A DNA stretch of 64,000 nucleotides from Gemmatimonadaceae bacterium. Lineage in GTDB: Bacteria; Gemmatimonadota; Gemmatimonadetes; Gemmatimonadales; Gemmatimonadaceae. A model generated the notes under the pieces. It saw only the letters and a list, made by a program, of their open reading frames with translations. It was not told the DNA's origin and ran no database searches. The position numbers and the translations under genes were made by a program. The DNA is taken from positions 53,823-117,822 of the forward strand of contig JADZCT010000040.1 of assembly GCA_020851455.1 (NCBI GenBank). Direction: 5' to 3'. Below, piece after piece: positions 46,507 to 59,136 of this stretch (the first letter of the stretch is position 1; every line of letters begins with the position of its first letter).

Positions 46507-48378
46507 ATGACACCGCAAGGCCTTGCCGAGCAGCTCCGGGGCATCGAGTTCTTCAAGGGCCTCCCCGATACGCTCCTCTGGCACCTCGCCCGCTCCGGCG
46601 AGACCGTGGAACTCAAGCCCGACGACGTCCTCTTCCGCCAGGGCGACAGGAGAGCCGCGTTTTCCGTCATTCTGGAGGGCAGCGTCGCGATCGAGCGCGT
46701 GCCCCCTGATGGCGGGACGATCCCCGTCCGTCTAGCGACGTTCGGCGCGGGCAGCGTCCTCGGAGAGAGCGTACTGCTCGAGCCCGGCGTTCACGGATCG
46801 TCGGCGCACGCCACTTGCCTGACCCGCATCCTGCGGTTCCCGTCCGATGTGCTCGACCCGGTACTGCGCAACAACCCCGCGCTGTACGCGGCACTGGTGG
46901 GCTGCGCCGCGCGGGCGATAGGGGCGCGGCTGCACGGCGCCGACGCCGTCCTCGCGGGGCGCGGGCGGGGCGTGGGGTTCGCGGGTGCCACGCGGCGCGA
47001 GCACGATTTCCTCGGCGAGCGTGACGTCCCCGACGCCGCGCTCTACGGCGTGCAGACGCTGCGCGCCATCGAAAACTTCCCGATTACAGGCGTGGCCCTG
47101 TACGACTTCCCCGAACTGATCGTCGCGCTCGCCCAGGTGAAGGAAGCCGCTGCGCGCGCGAACGCGGGCCTTGGACTGCTGGATCCCGCCATTGCCGACG
47201 CCATCGTCCGCGCGGCGCGCGAGGTGCAGGGAGGCCGCCACCACGAGCATTTCCGCGTGGACATGATCCAGGGCGGCGCGGGCACCTCGACCAACATGAA
47301 CGCGAACGAGGTGCTCGCGAACCGCGCCCTCGAACTCCTCGGTCTACCCCGCGGCACGTACGGCCGCGTGCACCCGAACGAGCACGTGAACCTCTCGCAG
47401 AGCACCAACGACGTATACCCCACTTCCATCAAGCTCGCGCTGCACTCCTCGATATCGTCGCTCAAGGACGCAATGGGCGCGCTGGTCGCTTCGTTCCTGC
47501 GCAAGGGCGAGGAGTTCCACCCGTACCTGAAGATGGGACGCACGCAGTTGCAGGACGCCGTGCCGATGACGCTCGGCCAGGAGTTCAGCGCATTCGGGCA
47601 TACCATTCAGGAGGACATTGACCGGCTCACGGAAGCCCAGGCCCTCATCCGCGAGATGAACATGGGCGCTACCGCCATCGGAACCGGCATCACCGCGCCG
47701 CACGGTTACGCCGACGCCGTCCGGGCGCACCTGTCGGAGGTCGCCGGCTTGCCGCTGATCACGGCGCCGGACCTCGTCGAGGCCACCGCCGACACGGGCT
47801 CGTTCGTCCAGCTCTCGGGTGTCCTCAAGCGGTGCGCGGTCAAGCTGTCGAAGATCTGCAACGACCTGCGGCTCCTCTCGTCCGGGCCACGTGCCGGACT
47901 GGGCGAGATCAACCTCCCGCCCATGCAGCCGGGGTCGAGCATCATGCCCGGCAAAGTGAACCCGGTGGTCCCGGAGGTCGTCAACCAGGTCTGCTTCGAC
48001 ATCATCGGTGGCGACGTAACGGTGACGCTGGCCGCCGAGGCGGGCCAGCTTCAGCTCAACGTGTTCGAGCCAGTGATCGCGTTCAGGCTGCTGCGAAACG
48101 CCCAGTCACTGCGCAACGCCTGTACCGTCCTGCGCGAGCGCTGCGTTGACGGGATCACGGCCAACCCTGAACGGATGCGGCACTTCGTCGAGCACTCGAT
48201 CGGCATCGTCACGGCGCTCGTGCCCATACTCGGCTACGAGAAGTGCGCGTCGGTGGCGGTGGCAGCACTCGAGTCGGGACGCGGCGTATATGAACTGGTG
48301 CTCGAGCGCGGGCTGATGGACAAAGCAGCGCTCGACCGTGCCCTCAACCCCGCCGGAATGACCGGCGAGGCAAGCTGA
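46507..48378 (+). CDS. aspA: Aspartate ammonia-lyase fused to an N-terminal cyclic-nucleotide-binding-like domain
   Basis: 623 residues, about 150 longer than aspartases. Residues 8-140 form a CRP-like cNMP-binding fold (FFKGLPDTLLWHLA, VLFRQGDRRAAFSVILEGSV, GSVLGESVLLEPGVHGSSAH). The usual Arg that holds the cyclic phosphate is replaced in GSSAHAT, so the ligand may not be cAMP. Residues from about 163 are a complete fumarase/aspartase-class lyase (RREHDFLGERDVP, NMNANEVLANRALELLG, QSTNDVYPTSIK, and GSSIMPGKVNPV at about 477). It would interconvert aspartate with fumarate and ammonia. Aspartase is favoured over fumarase by overall similarity. The gene symbol refers to the lyase part. Confidence 0.87.
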   Translation: MTPQGLAEQLRGIEFFKGLPDTLLWHLARSGETVELKPDDVLFRQGDRRAAFSVILEGSVAIERVPPDGGTIPVRLATFGAGSVLGESVLLEPGVHGSSAHATCLTRILRFPSDVLDPVLRNNPALYAALVGCAARAIGARLHGADAVLAGRGRGVGFAGATRREHDFLGERDVPDAALYGVQTLRAIENFPITGVALYDFPELIVALAQVKEAAARANAGLGLLDPAIADAIVRAAREVQGGRHHEHFRVDMIQGGAGTSTNMNANEVLANRALELLGLPRGTYGRVHPNEHVNLSQSTNDVYPTSIKLALHSSISSLKDAMGALVASFLRKGEEFHPYLKMGRTQLQDAVPMTLGQEFSAFGHTIQEDIDRLTEAQALIREMNMGATAIGTGITAPHGYADAVRAHLSEVAGLPLITAPDLVEATADTGSFVQLSGVLKRCAVKLSKICNDLRLLSSGPRAGLGEINLPPMQPGSSIMPGKVNPVVPEVVNQVCFDIIGGDVTVTLAAEAGQLQLNVFEPVIAFRLLRNAQSLRNACTVLRERCVDGITANPERMRHFVEHSIGIVTALVPILGYEKCASVAVAALESGRGVYELVLERGLMDKAALDRALNPAGMTGEAS

Positions 48379-48758
48379 TGGCTGGCGCGGTGAAGCTGGA
48401 CGGGGCCGGCGCACAGAAGATGAAGACCATCGAGGAGGCGCTCCACGCCATGGCCACGATCAACGCCATCGTCGAGCGCGGCGCCGTGGAGGTCAAGTCG
48501 CAGCGGCCGCTCGGCGTGATTCCGCAGCAGATCAAGCGCGTCGCGATACCGTTGCAGGGCCAGCTCAAGGGGCAGTTCGGGCTGATTGCCGATCAAGTCG
48601 CCGCGTTCATCCTGTCCACCACGCGCGGCGGTGGCGGTGACCAGGCGAAGATCCGCAGCATGCGCGAGTACGTCGCGCAGATAAGAACCGCCCTCGACAT
48701 AGCCGCGAACAAGGTCAAGGAGCAGCACGCCGTACCGATCGAGATTTCGCCGGACTAG
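48378..48758 (+). CDS. Small protein of unknown function
   Basis: 126 residues, mostly helical and charged (MKTIEEALHAMATINAIVERG, MREYVAQIRTALDIAANKVK), with a Gly-rich loop STTRGGGGDQAK in the middle and no membrane segment. Its ATG shares a base with the stop of the aspartase fusion (TGATG), so it is translationally coupled to it. No family recognised; it may be a partner of the lyase. Confidence 0.7.
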   Translation: MAGAVKLDGAGAQKMKTIEEALHAMATINAIVERGAVEVKSQRPLGVIPQQIKRVAIPLQGQLKGQFGLIADQVAAFILSTTRGGGGDQAKIRSMREYVAQIRTALDIAANKVKEQHAVPIEISPD

Positions 48759-48804
48759 GCGGACCGCATCACGCTCGGCCCCTTCCCCCGGACCGGAGCA
48801 TCTA

Positions 48805-48816
48805 GGTATTTATACC
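48805..48816. promoter_or_regulatory. AT-rich palindrome upstream of the cytochrome oxidase operon
   Basis: GGTAT-TT-ATACC, an AT-rich 12-bp palindrome in the 144-bp gap before the oxidase cluster, 87 bp ahead of coxB. It contains TATTTATA, which could be part of a -10 or a regulator site. Evidence is composition and symmetry only. Confidence 0.35.
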
Positions 48817-48902
48817 GATCCTGTAGAGGCCGCCAATCGGACGGCCGCTGCGGACTCTCCCTGCTGTACCGTCTGTCTCCCACGGACTGGAAAACCGTTC
48901 TA

Positions 48903-50198
48903 ATGAACCGAACTCCCACCCTCCGGCTGGGACCCACGCTCATGCTCGTGGGCGCCATGCTGGCGCTTGCCGCGTGCAGCACCCAGACGTATCCGAACTC
49001 CACGTTCACGTCGCACACGGACCTGAACGCCGACATCAACGCGGTCTGGAACCGCGTCTTCGTGCTTGGGATGGCGGTGTTCGTGATCGTCGAGCTGCTG
49101 CTTTTCTACGTGATTGTCAGGTACCGCGGGAAGCCGGGCGCGCCGATGCCCAAGCAGGTGCACGGCAACCACACGATCGAGATGATCTGGACGGCGAGCC
49201 CGATCCTGATCCTCATCCCGATCATTGTCCCCACCGTCAAGACGACCTTCAAGACGCAGGCGCCGGCCGCCGCTGGTTCGCTCCAGGTGGAGGTTTACGG
49301 GCACCAGTGGTGGTGGGAGTTCCGGTATCCGGAGCTTGGCATCGTTACGGCCAATGAGTTGTACATCCCGACGGGGAAGACGGTCAATTTCACCCTGCAG
49401 ACGCGCGACGTCGTCCACTCATTCTGGACTCCGCGCCTGGCCGGCAAGCGCGACCTGATCACCAACAAGGTGAATCACATGTGGTACACGCCGGATCCGG
49501 CGCTTGCCGAGGACGTGTTCAACGGCTTCTGTGCGGAGTACTGCGGGACGTCGCACGCGAATATGCGCTTCCGGGTGTACACGGTTTCGCAGCAGGACTT
49601 CGACTCGTGGGCGCGGCACCAGAAGACGGAGGCAATTGGCTCGCCGGCGCTGGCCGCGGCGCGCGTCGCAGCCGACAGCGCCGCGCGGCGTGCTCCGGCG
49701 CGCGCATCGGTGATCCCCGCGGCCGCTCCGGCGCCGGTGGAGGACGCGGGGTACGTCTTCCCGGCCGGGAAGATGGGCGCGCACACCGTGCCGAAGACGC
49801 CAATGCCGGCGAGCGTGAAGTTCGACGATGCCCTCCTCGCGCAAGGCGATGCCGCGCGCGGCAGGACGCTCATCACGACGCCGGCCAACCTGGGCAAGGC
49901 CGGCTGCCTCACCTGCCACGTGATCAAGGGTGAGCAGGCATACGTGAACGACGACGTGGCGCGCGGGCCGAACCTTACCCACGTCGCCAGCCGTCATACG
50001 ATCGCTGGCGGCATCTACCCGCTCGACCCATCGCACCTCGCGCACTGGATCAAGAACGCCCAGGTGATGAAGCCCGGAACCAGCATGAACACCTTTGGCC
50101 TGGGCGAATACAGCCCGCTCCTGAAGGGCAAGGTGACCGTTGGCCTCACCGACGCCGAAATCGCGGACGTGGTGGCCTACCTCCTGACGCTCAAGTAA
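48903..50198 (+). CDS. coxB: Cytochrome c oxidase subunit II with fused cytochrome c (caa3 type)
   Basis: 431 residues. Lipoprotein signal (LALAAC), two membrane helices, the CuA domain (QWWWEFRYPE, then CAEYCGTSHANM with the Cys pair, His and Met ligands) and a C-terminal cytochrome c with CLTCH and the axial Met in PGTSMNTFG. The Ala/Pro-rich linker at about 245-280 joins the modules. It receives electrons from soluble cytochrome c and passes them to subunit I. First gene of the oxidase operon. Confidence 0.97.
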   Translation: MNRTPTLRLGPTLMLVGAMLALAACSTQTYPNSTFTSHTDLNADINAVWNRVFVLGMAVFVIVELLLFYVIVRYRGKPGAPMPKQVHGNHTIEMIWTASPILILIPIIVPTVKTTFKTQAPAAAGSLQVEVYGHQWWWEFRYPELGIVTANELYIPTGKTVNFTLQTRDVVHSFWTPRLAGKRDLITNKVNHMWYTPDPALAEDVFNGFCAEYCGTSHANMRFRVYTVSQQDFDSWARHQKTEAIGSPALAAARVAADSAARRAPARASVIPAAAPAPVEDAGYVFPAGKMGAHTVPKTPMPASVKFDDALLAQGDAARGRTLITTPANLGKAGCLTCHVIKGEQAYVNDDVARGPNLTHVASRHTIAGGIYPLDPSHLAHWIKNAQVMKPGTSMNTFGLGEYSPLLKGKVTVGLTDAEIADVVAYLLTLK

Positions 50199-50218
50199 CC
50201 GGCTGGAGAATCGAATCC

Positions 50219-52138
50219 ATGGCATCTTCCGCAGCCCCCGCCCCGGCCTTCGCCGCAGCGCCCGCGGCCACAGGGCAGTCAGGCCTCTGGAGCTGGCTCA
50301 CGACCGTTGATCACAAGCGGATCGGCATGCTCTATCTCTGGACCTCGCTCGCCTTCCTGTTCGTCGGCGGCACGGAGGCGTTCATTCTGCGCCTCCAGCT
50401 CGCGCACCCGAACGGGCAGGTGGTCTCCGCCGAGGTGTACAACCAGTTGTTCACGATGCACGGCACGACGATGATCTTTCTCGTCGTCATGCCACTCTCG
50501 GCGGCGTTCTTCAACTTCCTCATCCCGCTGCAGATCGGCGCGCGTGACGTCGCGTTCCCACGGCTGAACGCGTTCAGCTACTGGGTGTACCTGTTTGGCG
50601 GCATCTTCATAACGCTGCCGGTCTTCTTCAACGTCGCGCCCGACGCCGGCTGGTTCGGCTACGCCCCGCTCACGACGAACCAGTTCTCGCCCGGGATTCA
50701 CATAGACTTCTGGGTGCTTGGCCTCCAGATACTCGGCGTGAGCTCGCTCGCCGCGGCCGTCAACTTCATCACGACGATCATCCACATGCGCGCTCCGGGA
50801 ATGAGCATGGCGCGCATGCCGATGTTCACGTGGATGTCGTTCGTGGTTCAGTTCATGCTCGTCCTCGCCTTCCCGGCGATCACGATCGCGCTGTTTTTCC
50901 TCCAGTTCGACCGGTTTTTCGGCACGCAGTTCTACGAGCTTGCGGCCGGCGCCGACCCGCTGCTCTGGCAGCACCTGTTCTGGATCTTCGGCCATCCAGA
51001 GGTATACATCCTCGTCCTGCCGACGTTCGGCCTCGTATCCGAGATCACCCCGACCTTCTCGGAGAAGCCCCTCTTCGGCTACAACGTGATGGTATTCTCG
51101 GGCATCCTGATCGGCTTCCTCGGTTTCGGCGTGTGGGCCCACCACATGTTCGCCGTCGGGATGGGCGCCACGGCCGATACGATCTTCGGCATCGGCACGA
51201 TGCTCATCGGTATCCCGACCGGCATCAAGATCTTCAACTGGATCGCGACGATGTGGGGCGGGAACCTCCGCTTCACCGTCGCGATGAAGTTCGCGATCGC
51301 GTTCGTCGCGTTGTTCCTCATTGGCGGCGTGTCAGGCGTTATGCACGCGTCGCCCCCGACCGACCTCCAGCAGACCGACACCTACTTCATCGTCGCCCAC
51401 TTCCACTACGTGCTGTTCGGCGGATCGGTAATGGGCATCATGGGCGGCATCTACCACTACTTCCCCAAGATGACCGGCCGCTTCCTCAGCGAGAAGCTGG
51501 GCAACTGGCACTTCTGGATGTTCTTCATCGGGATGAACCTCACCTTCTTCCCGATGCACTTCAGCGGCATGCTCGGAATGCCGCGCCGCGTCTACACCTA
51601 CGACGCCGGCCAGGGGTGGGATACGTTCAACCTCATCTCGACGATCGGCGTGGTCTTTCAGGGGATCGGGCTGTTCGTGTTCGCTTACAACTTCCTGAAG
51701 AGCTGGAAGGGCGAGAAGAACGCTCCGGGCGATCCGTGGAGCGCGGGCACGCTCGAGTGGTCAATCCCCTCGCCTCCACCCGAGTACAACTTCGCACAGC
51801 TGCCGATCGTCACGTCGCGTTATCCGCTCTGGGACATCAAGCATCCCGAGCGCACCGCGGAGTTGCGGCACTCCGACCCGGACACTGCGGTCGTCGCCGA
51901 GGCCCACGGCGTGCCGATGCTGGAGCAGACCGAAACGCGGACCGCGAAGGCACTCGGCATTCCAATGCCGTTCCCGACCATCAAGCCGCTCTTTGCCGCG
52001 CTGTTCATGGTGATGCTGTTCGCCAGCCTCATCTTCCTCCACACGGCCTCGCTCCAGGTTGCCGTGGTGTCAATGATCGGAACCACCCTCCTGTTCATCG
52101 GGGCGGTGTACAGCTGGCTTACCAGCCCACTCGAATAG
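50219..52138 (+). CDS. coxA: Cytochrome c oxidase subunit I
   Basis: 639 residues with about 14 membrane helices. Haem-copper oxidase core: MHGTTMIFLVVMPL (haem a His), FWIFGHPEVYILVLP (CuB His, the cross-linked Tyr and the D-channel Glu), VWAHHMFAVG (CuB His pair) and TYFIVAHFHYVLFGG (haem ligands). Two extra C-terminal helices after residue 580 are typical of caa3-type subunit I. It reduces oxygen and pumps protons. It starts 20 bp after coxB. Confidence 0.98.
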   Translation: MASSAAPAPAFAAAPAATGQSGLWSWLTTVDHKRIGMLYLWTSLAFLFVGGTEAFILRLQLAHPNGQVVSAEVYNQLFTMHGTTMIFLVVMPLSAAFFNFLIPLQIGARDVAFPRLNAFSYWVYLFGGIFITLPVFFNVAPDAGWFGYAPLTTNQFSPGIHIDFWVLGLQILGVSSLAAAVNFITTIIHMRAPGMSMARMPMFTWMSFVVQFMLVLAFPAITIALFFLQFDRFFGTQFYELAAGADPLLWQHLFWIFGHPEVYILVLPTFGLVSEITPTFSEKPLFGYNVMVFSGILIGFLGFGVWAHHMFAVGMGATADTIFGIGTMLIGIPTGIKIFNWIATMWGGNLRFTVAMKFAIAFVALFLIGGVSGVMHASPPTDLQQTDTYFIVAHFHYVLFGGSVMGIMGGIYHYFPKMTGRFLSEKLGNWHFWMFFIGMNLTFFPMHFSGMLGMPRRVYTYDAGQGWDTFNLISTIGVVFQGIGLFVFAYNFLKSWKGEKNAPGDPWSAGTLEWSIPSPPPEYNFAQLPIVTSRYPLWDIKHPERTAELRHSDPDTAVVAEAHGVPMLEQTETRTAKALGIPMPFPTIKPLFAALFMVMLFASLIFLHTASLQVAVVSMIGTTLLFIGAVYSWLTSPLE

Positions 52139-52159
52139 CACCCCACGGAGACCAGCACA

Positions 52160-52888
52160 GTGGCCACCGCCGCAATTGCCGAATCCAGCGCCGCCCCGCA
52201 CGGCGAGCATACGCACTACACCACCACGGGGCTCGAAAACCGCAAGATCGCGATGTGGACCCTCATCGGGTCGGAGTGCATGATCTTCGCGTCGCTCATC
52301 TCCACCTACCTCGTGTACAAGGGCCGCTCGAAGGTCGGCCCATGGCCCCACGACTGGGGCTGCAAGACATCCGCCATAGTCGGCAAGACGGCAGCCGCCG
52401 TGCAGGCCGCGGGCTGCGCCGCCGCCGACGTGATGAAGCCAGTTCTCGACATCCCGATCACCTCGCAGTCCACTTTCGTGCTGCTCATGTCGTCGCTGGC
52501 GATGGTGCTGGCGCTCGAGGGTGTCGAGAACCATGGCAAGCCAGGCTACGATCGGTGGTACAAGGGATCGCGGTTCTGGCTCGCGATGACCGCGCTCATG
52601 GGCGCCGCCTTCCTTGGCTACCAGGCGTACGAGTTCACGTCGTTCGTGCATGAAGGGTTGACCATCCGGACCAACCTTTTCGGTTCGTCGTTCTTCACCC
52701 TCACCGGCTTCCACGGAACGCACGTGGCGGTGGGCGTTCTCTGGCTCGTCTCGCTCCTTGCCATTGACATGAAGCGCGGCCTCAAGGGCGCGACCGACGT
52801 GCTGCTCGTTGACATTGCGGCGCTCTACTGGCACTTCGTTGACGTGGTCTGGATCGCGATCTTCACCCTCATCTACCTCATCCAGTAG
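52160..52888 (+). CDS. coxC: Cytochrome c oxidase subunit III
   Basis: 242 residues, GTG start 21 bp after coxA. Helices ENRKIAMWTLIGSECMIFAS, FVLLMSSLAMVLALEG, GFHGTHVAVGVLWLV and YWHFVDVVWIAIF match subunit III. Between the first two helices is a longer hydrophilic loop (about 60-98) with two Cys (68 and 86), unusual for the family. The end is followed 5 bp later by subunit IV. Confidence 0.95.
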   Translation: MATAAIAESSAAPHGEHTHYTTTGLENRKIAMWTLIGSECMIFASLISTYLVYKGRSKVGPWPHDWGCKTSAIVGKTAAAVQAAGCAAADVMKPVLDIPITSQSTFVLLMSSLAMVLALEGVENHGKPGYDRWYKGSRFWLAMTALMGAAFLGYQAYEFTSFVHEGLTIRTNLFGSSFFTLTGFHGTHVAVGVLWLVSLLAIDMKRGLKGATDVLLVDIAALYWHFVDVVWIAIFTLIYLIQ

Positions 52889-52893
52889 CCCTC

Positions 52894-53223
52894 ATGAGCG
52901 ACTCTGCCGCCATCGTTGACCGCGCCCACGCCGACCACAAGGCGCATCCCACGTGGAAGCAGTACAAGTGGGTCGCCCTCTGGCTCACGGTCATCACCGC
53001 AGTCGAGGTTTGGGTTTACTACACCCCATTCCGTGAATCGCCGCTCTTCGCGCCTACCTTGCTCGCGATGTCGGCCGCGAAGTTCGCGATCGTCGTCATG
53101 TTCTACATGCACCTGAAGTACGACCACTGGGTGTTCCGCCGGCTCTTCGTCGGGTCGCTCGTCGCCGCGATGGGAATACTCATGGCGCTCCTCTTCCTCT
53201 TCTCCAAACTGAAGATCGGGTGA
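52894..53223 (+). CDS. Cytochrome c oxidase subunit IV (prokaryotic type)
   Basis: 109 residues with three membrane helices (WVALWLTVITAVEVWVYY, TLLAMSAAKFAIVVMFYMHL, LFVGSLVAAMGILMALLFLF) and the small His-rich N-terminus typical of caa3 subunit IV. YMHLKYD is a recognisable family block. Last gene of the oxidase operon. Confidence 0.9.
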   Translation: MSDSAAIVDRAHADHKAHPTWKQYKWVALWLTVITAVEVWVYYTPFRESPLFAPTLLAMSAAKFAIVVMFYMHLKYDHWVFRRLFVGSLVAAMGILMALLFLFSKLKIG

Positions 53224-53268
53224 TGCCAGCGGGAGCAGCGTCGTCCGGGTCGCGGTAGATTCCGGCCG

Positions 53269-54483
53269 ATGGCGGCCTCTCCACAGGTCACGACACAGGA
53301 AGCGACGAGGCCATCACCACGCCTCGACCCGGCGCTCCTTGCTGGCGTTCGCCAGCGGGAGCGCCTTGTTTCACTGGACGTGTTCCGCGGAATGACCGTC
53401 GCCGGGATGCTCCTCGTGAACGATCCCGGCTCATGGGGAGCCATCTACCCGCCGCTCGAGCATGCGGCGTGGCATGGCTGGACGCCCACGGACCTCATCT
53501 TCCCGTTCTTCCTGTTCATCGTCGGCATCACCACGCACCTGTCGCTCTCGGCGAGGCGCGAGAGGGGCGACGACGACGTCGCGCTGCGCCGCCAGGTGAT
53601 AAGGCGGGCGATCCTCATAGTCCTCTTCGGCTACATCCTCGCGGCGTTCCCCTACTACCCGTTTTCACGAATTACCGGCGTGCGCATTCCCGGCGTGCTC
53701 CAGCGGATCGGCGTCGCCTACGGGTTCGCCGCGCTGCTCACGTTCCGCACGACGCTCCGGCAGCAGGTTGCGATTCTCGCCGCGCTCCTCTACGGATACT
53801 GGTTCGCAATCACGCTCCTGCCGGTGCCGGGCACCGGAGGCATTGGCGCCAACCTGCTCGGCGACCCGTCGCGCACGCTCGGCGCGTGGCTCGACCGCAC
53901 CATCCTCGGCAGCCACCTCTGGAGCGGATCGGTCACGTGGGATCCCGAGGGCATCCTCTCGACAGTGCCCGCAATCGGGACCGTGATGCTTGGCGTGATG
54001 GCGGGCCGGTGGCTCGGGACCACGCGGCCGCTCAGCGACCGGCTGGCCGGGCTCTTCGCCGCAGGCGCGCTCGGGATGATGGCGGGGCTCATGTGGAACT
54101 GGTCGCTTCCGATCAACAAGGGGCTCTGGACGAGCTCCTACGTCGTCTTCAGCGCAGGGATGGCCTGCGTGGCGCTCGCGACCATCTCGTGGATCATTGA
54201 CGCGCGTGGCGTGACCTGGTGGACCAGGCCGCTCGTCATCTACGGGATGAACCCGCTGATCGCGTTCGTCGGCTCGGGCATGATGGCGCGAACGATCTAC
54301 ACGCTCTGGAAGGTGGAATACCGCGGCAAGGTGGTGCCCATGCAGGGCGCGATCTACCAGTCGCTCTTTGCCTCCTGGCTCGAGCCGCGCAACGCCTCCC
54401 TCGCCTTTGCCGTATGCTTCGTGTTAGTCTGGTACGGAATCCTCTGGCTGCTATGGCGACGACGACTCTTCCTCAAGGCATGA
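53269..54483 (+). CDS. DUF5009/HGSNAT-like membrane acyltransferase
   Basis: 404 residues with about ten membrane helices. Family marks: RLVSLDVFRGMTVAGMLLVN near the start, the conserved WHGWTPTDLIFPFFLFIVG block, GVLQRIGVAYGFAAL, and NPLIAFVGSGMM towards the end. Relatives transfer acetyl groups from cytoplasmic acetyl-CoA to glucosamine outside the membrane. It overlaps the next gene (ATGA), a cell-wall peptidase, which suggests a wall-sugar role, by context. Confidence 0.88.
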   Translation: MAASPQVTTQEATRPSPRLDPALLAGVRQRERLVSLDVFRGMTVAGMLLVNDPGSWGAIYPPLEHAAWHGWTPTDLIFPFFLFIVGITTHLSLSARRERGDDDVALRRQVIRRAILIVLFGYILAAFPYYPFSRITGVRIPGVLQRIGVAYGFAALLTFRTTLRQQVAILAALLYGYWFAITLLPVPGTGGIGANLLGDPSRTLGAWLDRTILGSHLWSGSVTWDPEGILSTVPAIGTVMLGVMAGRWLGTTRPLSDRLAGLFAAGALGMMAGLMWNWSLPINKGLWTSSYVVFSAGMACVALATISWIIDARGVTWWTRPLVIYGMNPLIAFVGSGMMARTIYTLWKVEYRGKVVPMQGAIYQSLFASWLEPRNASLAFAVCFVLVWYGILWLLWRRRLFLKA

Positions 54484-55955
54484 TCCGGAGACTGGCTGCC
54501 GTTGCCGGCGTGCTGCTGGCCGGTGCGGCTGCGCTCCCTGCGCAGGAGCGGCCAGCAGGGCCTGATTCCATCGCCGCCGCCAGCCGCGCCGCCGGGCAGC
54601 GGCTCGAAGCCGCGGTCAACACCGCGCTGAACCGCGTCGGTGGCAACAGCACGTGGGGGGTGCTCGTCGTTTCGCTGTCGAACGGCGACACGCTCGTGGC
54701 GCGCAACGCCGATGCGATGCTCGCGCCCGCGTCCACGATGAAGTTGTTCACCTCGGCGCTCGCCCTCGACCGGTTCGGGCCCGAAGGCCGCTTCGAGACG
54801 CAGGTGCTGCACACGGGGGCGATCGCCGACGGCGTCCTCGACGGTGACCTCATCCTGCGCGGCGCGGGCGATCCCTCCCTCGGCGGCGCGCCGTGGAGCG
54901 AATACGACGAAGCGCCCATGGAGCGCCTCGCCCGCGGCATCGCGGCCAGCGGGATCGCCCGCATTACCGGCGCGATCGTGGGCGACCCATCGGCCTTCGA
55001 CGACGGCAAGGTGCCAGACGGCTGGGCGCGCCGGAACCTCCAGCGCAAGTACGCCGCGCGAGTTTCGGCGCTGTCGTTCAACGAGAACCGCGTTGCCGTC
55101 CTGGTCAGGCCGAACGGCAAGTTGGCGAGCATCAGCTTCCGGCCAGCGGCCACCGGCATTGACGTCGAGAACACGGTGCGCGTCGTAAAGGGAAGCCGCA
55201 GCGCGAGCATCCGCGTGTCGCAGGACTCTGTGCTCGGCCGCGTCAAGGTGAGCGGGTGGATCGGGGCGCTGAGCGGTACGCGGACTTACCCGATGATGGT
55301 GGAGAACCCCGAACTCATCGCTGCTGGCGCGCTCAGGGCCGCCCTGGCCGACGCCGGTGTCACGGTGGACGGCCCCGCAGTGATCAGGCAGGCGTACGTC
55401 GAGGCCGCTCCGCTTGCCGCGCTGCCCTCGCCGCCGCTCGACCAGCTCGTGGCGCGGATGAACGGCGAGAGCAACAACCACTTCGCCGAACTTCTCTTCC
55501 GGAACGTGGCCGTGAGCGAAGCGGCGACCGGGTCGGCAACCACGGCGAGTTCGCTCCTGGCACAGTTCCTCGCCACCAAGGTCAACGCCGACTCCACGAC
55601 GATCCTTGCCGCGGACGGCAGCGGACTCTCGATGCTGGACCGGGTGACGCCCCGCACGATGGTGCAGCTCCTCGACTACGCACGCCGGGCGCCCTGGGGC
55701 GCGGTGTTCGAGCGGTCGCTCCCGATTGCCGGGCTCACCGAAACCCTCGCCCGCCGGATGCGCAGCACTCCCGCCATGGGGAATCTGCACGCCAAGACGG
55801 GCACCACCGACATCGTCGCGTCACTCGCCGGCTACGTGACGGCGAAGAACGGCGAGGATCTCGCGTTCTCGATCATCTACAACGGCGACAACCATTGGCG
55901 CGCGAAGGACTCGATTGACCGTATCGGCGCGGCGCTGGCGAGGTTCTCGAGATAA
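54480..55955 (+). CDS. dacB: D-alanyl-D-alanine carboxypeptidase/endopeptidase (S13, DacB/PBP4-like)
   Basis: 491 residues from the ATG overlapping the previous stop. Signal peptide (VAGVLLAGAAALPAQ). Penicillin-binding motifs in order: SxxK in APASTMKLFTSAL, SxN in MNGESNNHFAE, and KTG in LHAKTGTTD. A large inserted region between SxxK and SxN is typical of S13. It trims or opens peptidoglycan crosslinks in the periplasm. Last host-like gene before the restriction island. Confidence 0.94.
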   Translation: MIRRLAAVAGVLLAGAAALPAQERPAGPDSIAAASRAAGQRLEAAVNTALNRVGGNSTWGVLVVSLSNGDTLVARNADAMLAPASTMKLFTSALALDRFGPEGRFETQVLHTGAIADGVLDGDLILRGAGDPSLGGAPWSEYDEAPMERLARGIAASGIARITGAIVGDPSAFDDGKVPDGWARRNLQRKYAARVSALSFNENRVAVLVRPNGKLASISFRPAATGIDVENTVRVVKGSRSASIRVSQDSVLGRVKVSGWIGALSGTRTYPMMVENPELIAAGALRAALADAGVTVDGPAVIRQAYVEAAPLAALPSPPLDQLVARMNGESNNHFAELLFRNVAVSEAATGSATTASSLLAQFLATKVNADSTTILAADGSGLSMLDRVTPRTMVQLLDYARRAPWGAVFERSLPIAGLTETLARRMRSTPAMGNLHAKTGTTDIVASLAGYVTAKNGEDLAFSIIYNGDNHWRAKDSIDRIGAALARFSR

Positions 55956-55992
55956 GCATCGTTGGTCCGGAGCACCACCGTCAGGTGTCCCT

Positions 55993-59132
<3,140 letters not shown>

Positions 59133-59136
<4 letters not shown>

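Noticed and set aside
46507..48378. Class II fumarase as the identity of the lyase
   Set aside because: The catalytic signature is shared, but overall similarity from about residue 163 favours aspartase; fumarase is not fully excluded.
50830..52653. 607-codon open frame overlapping coxA and coxC in another frame
   Set aside because: High GC removes stops in alternative frames; the translation is Arg/Asp/His-rich and the true genes are unmistakable.
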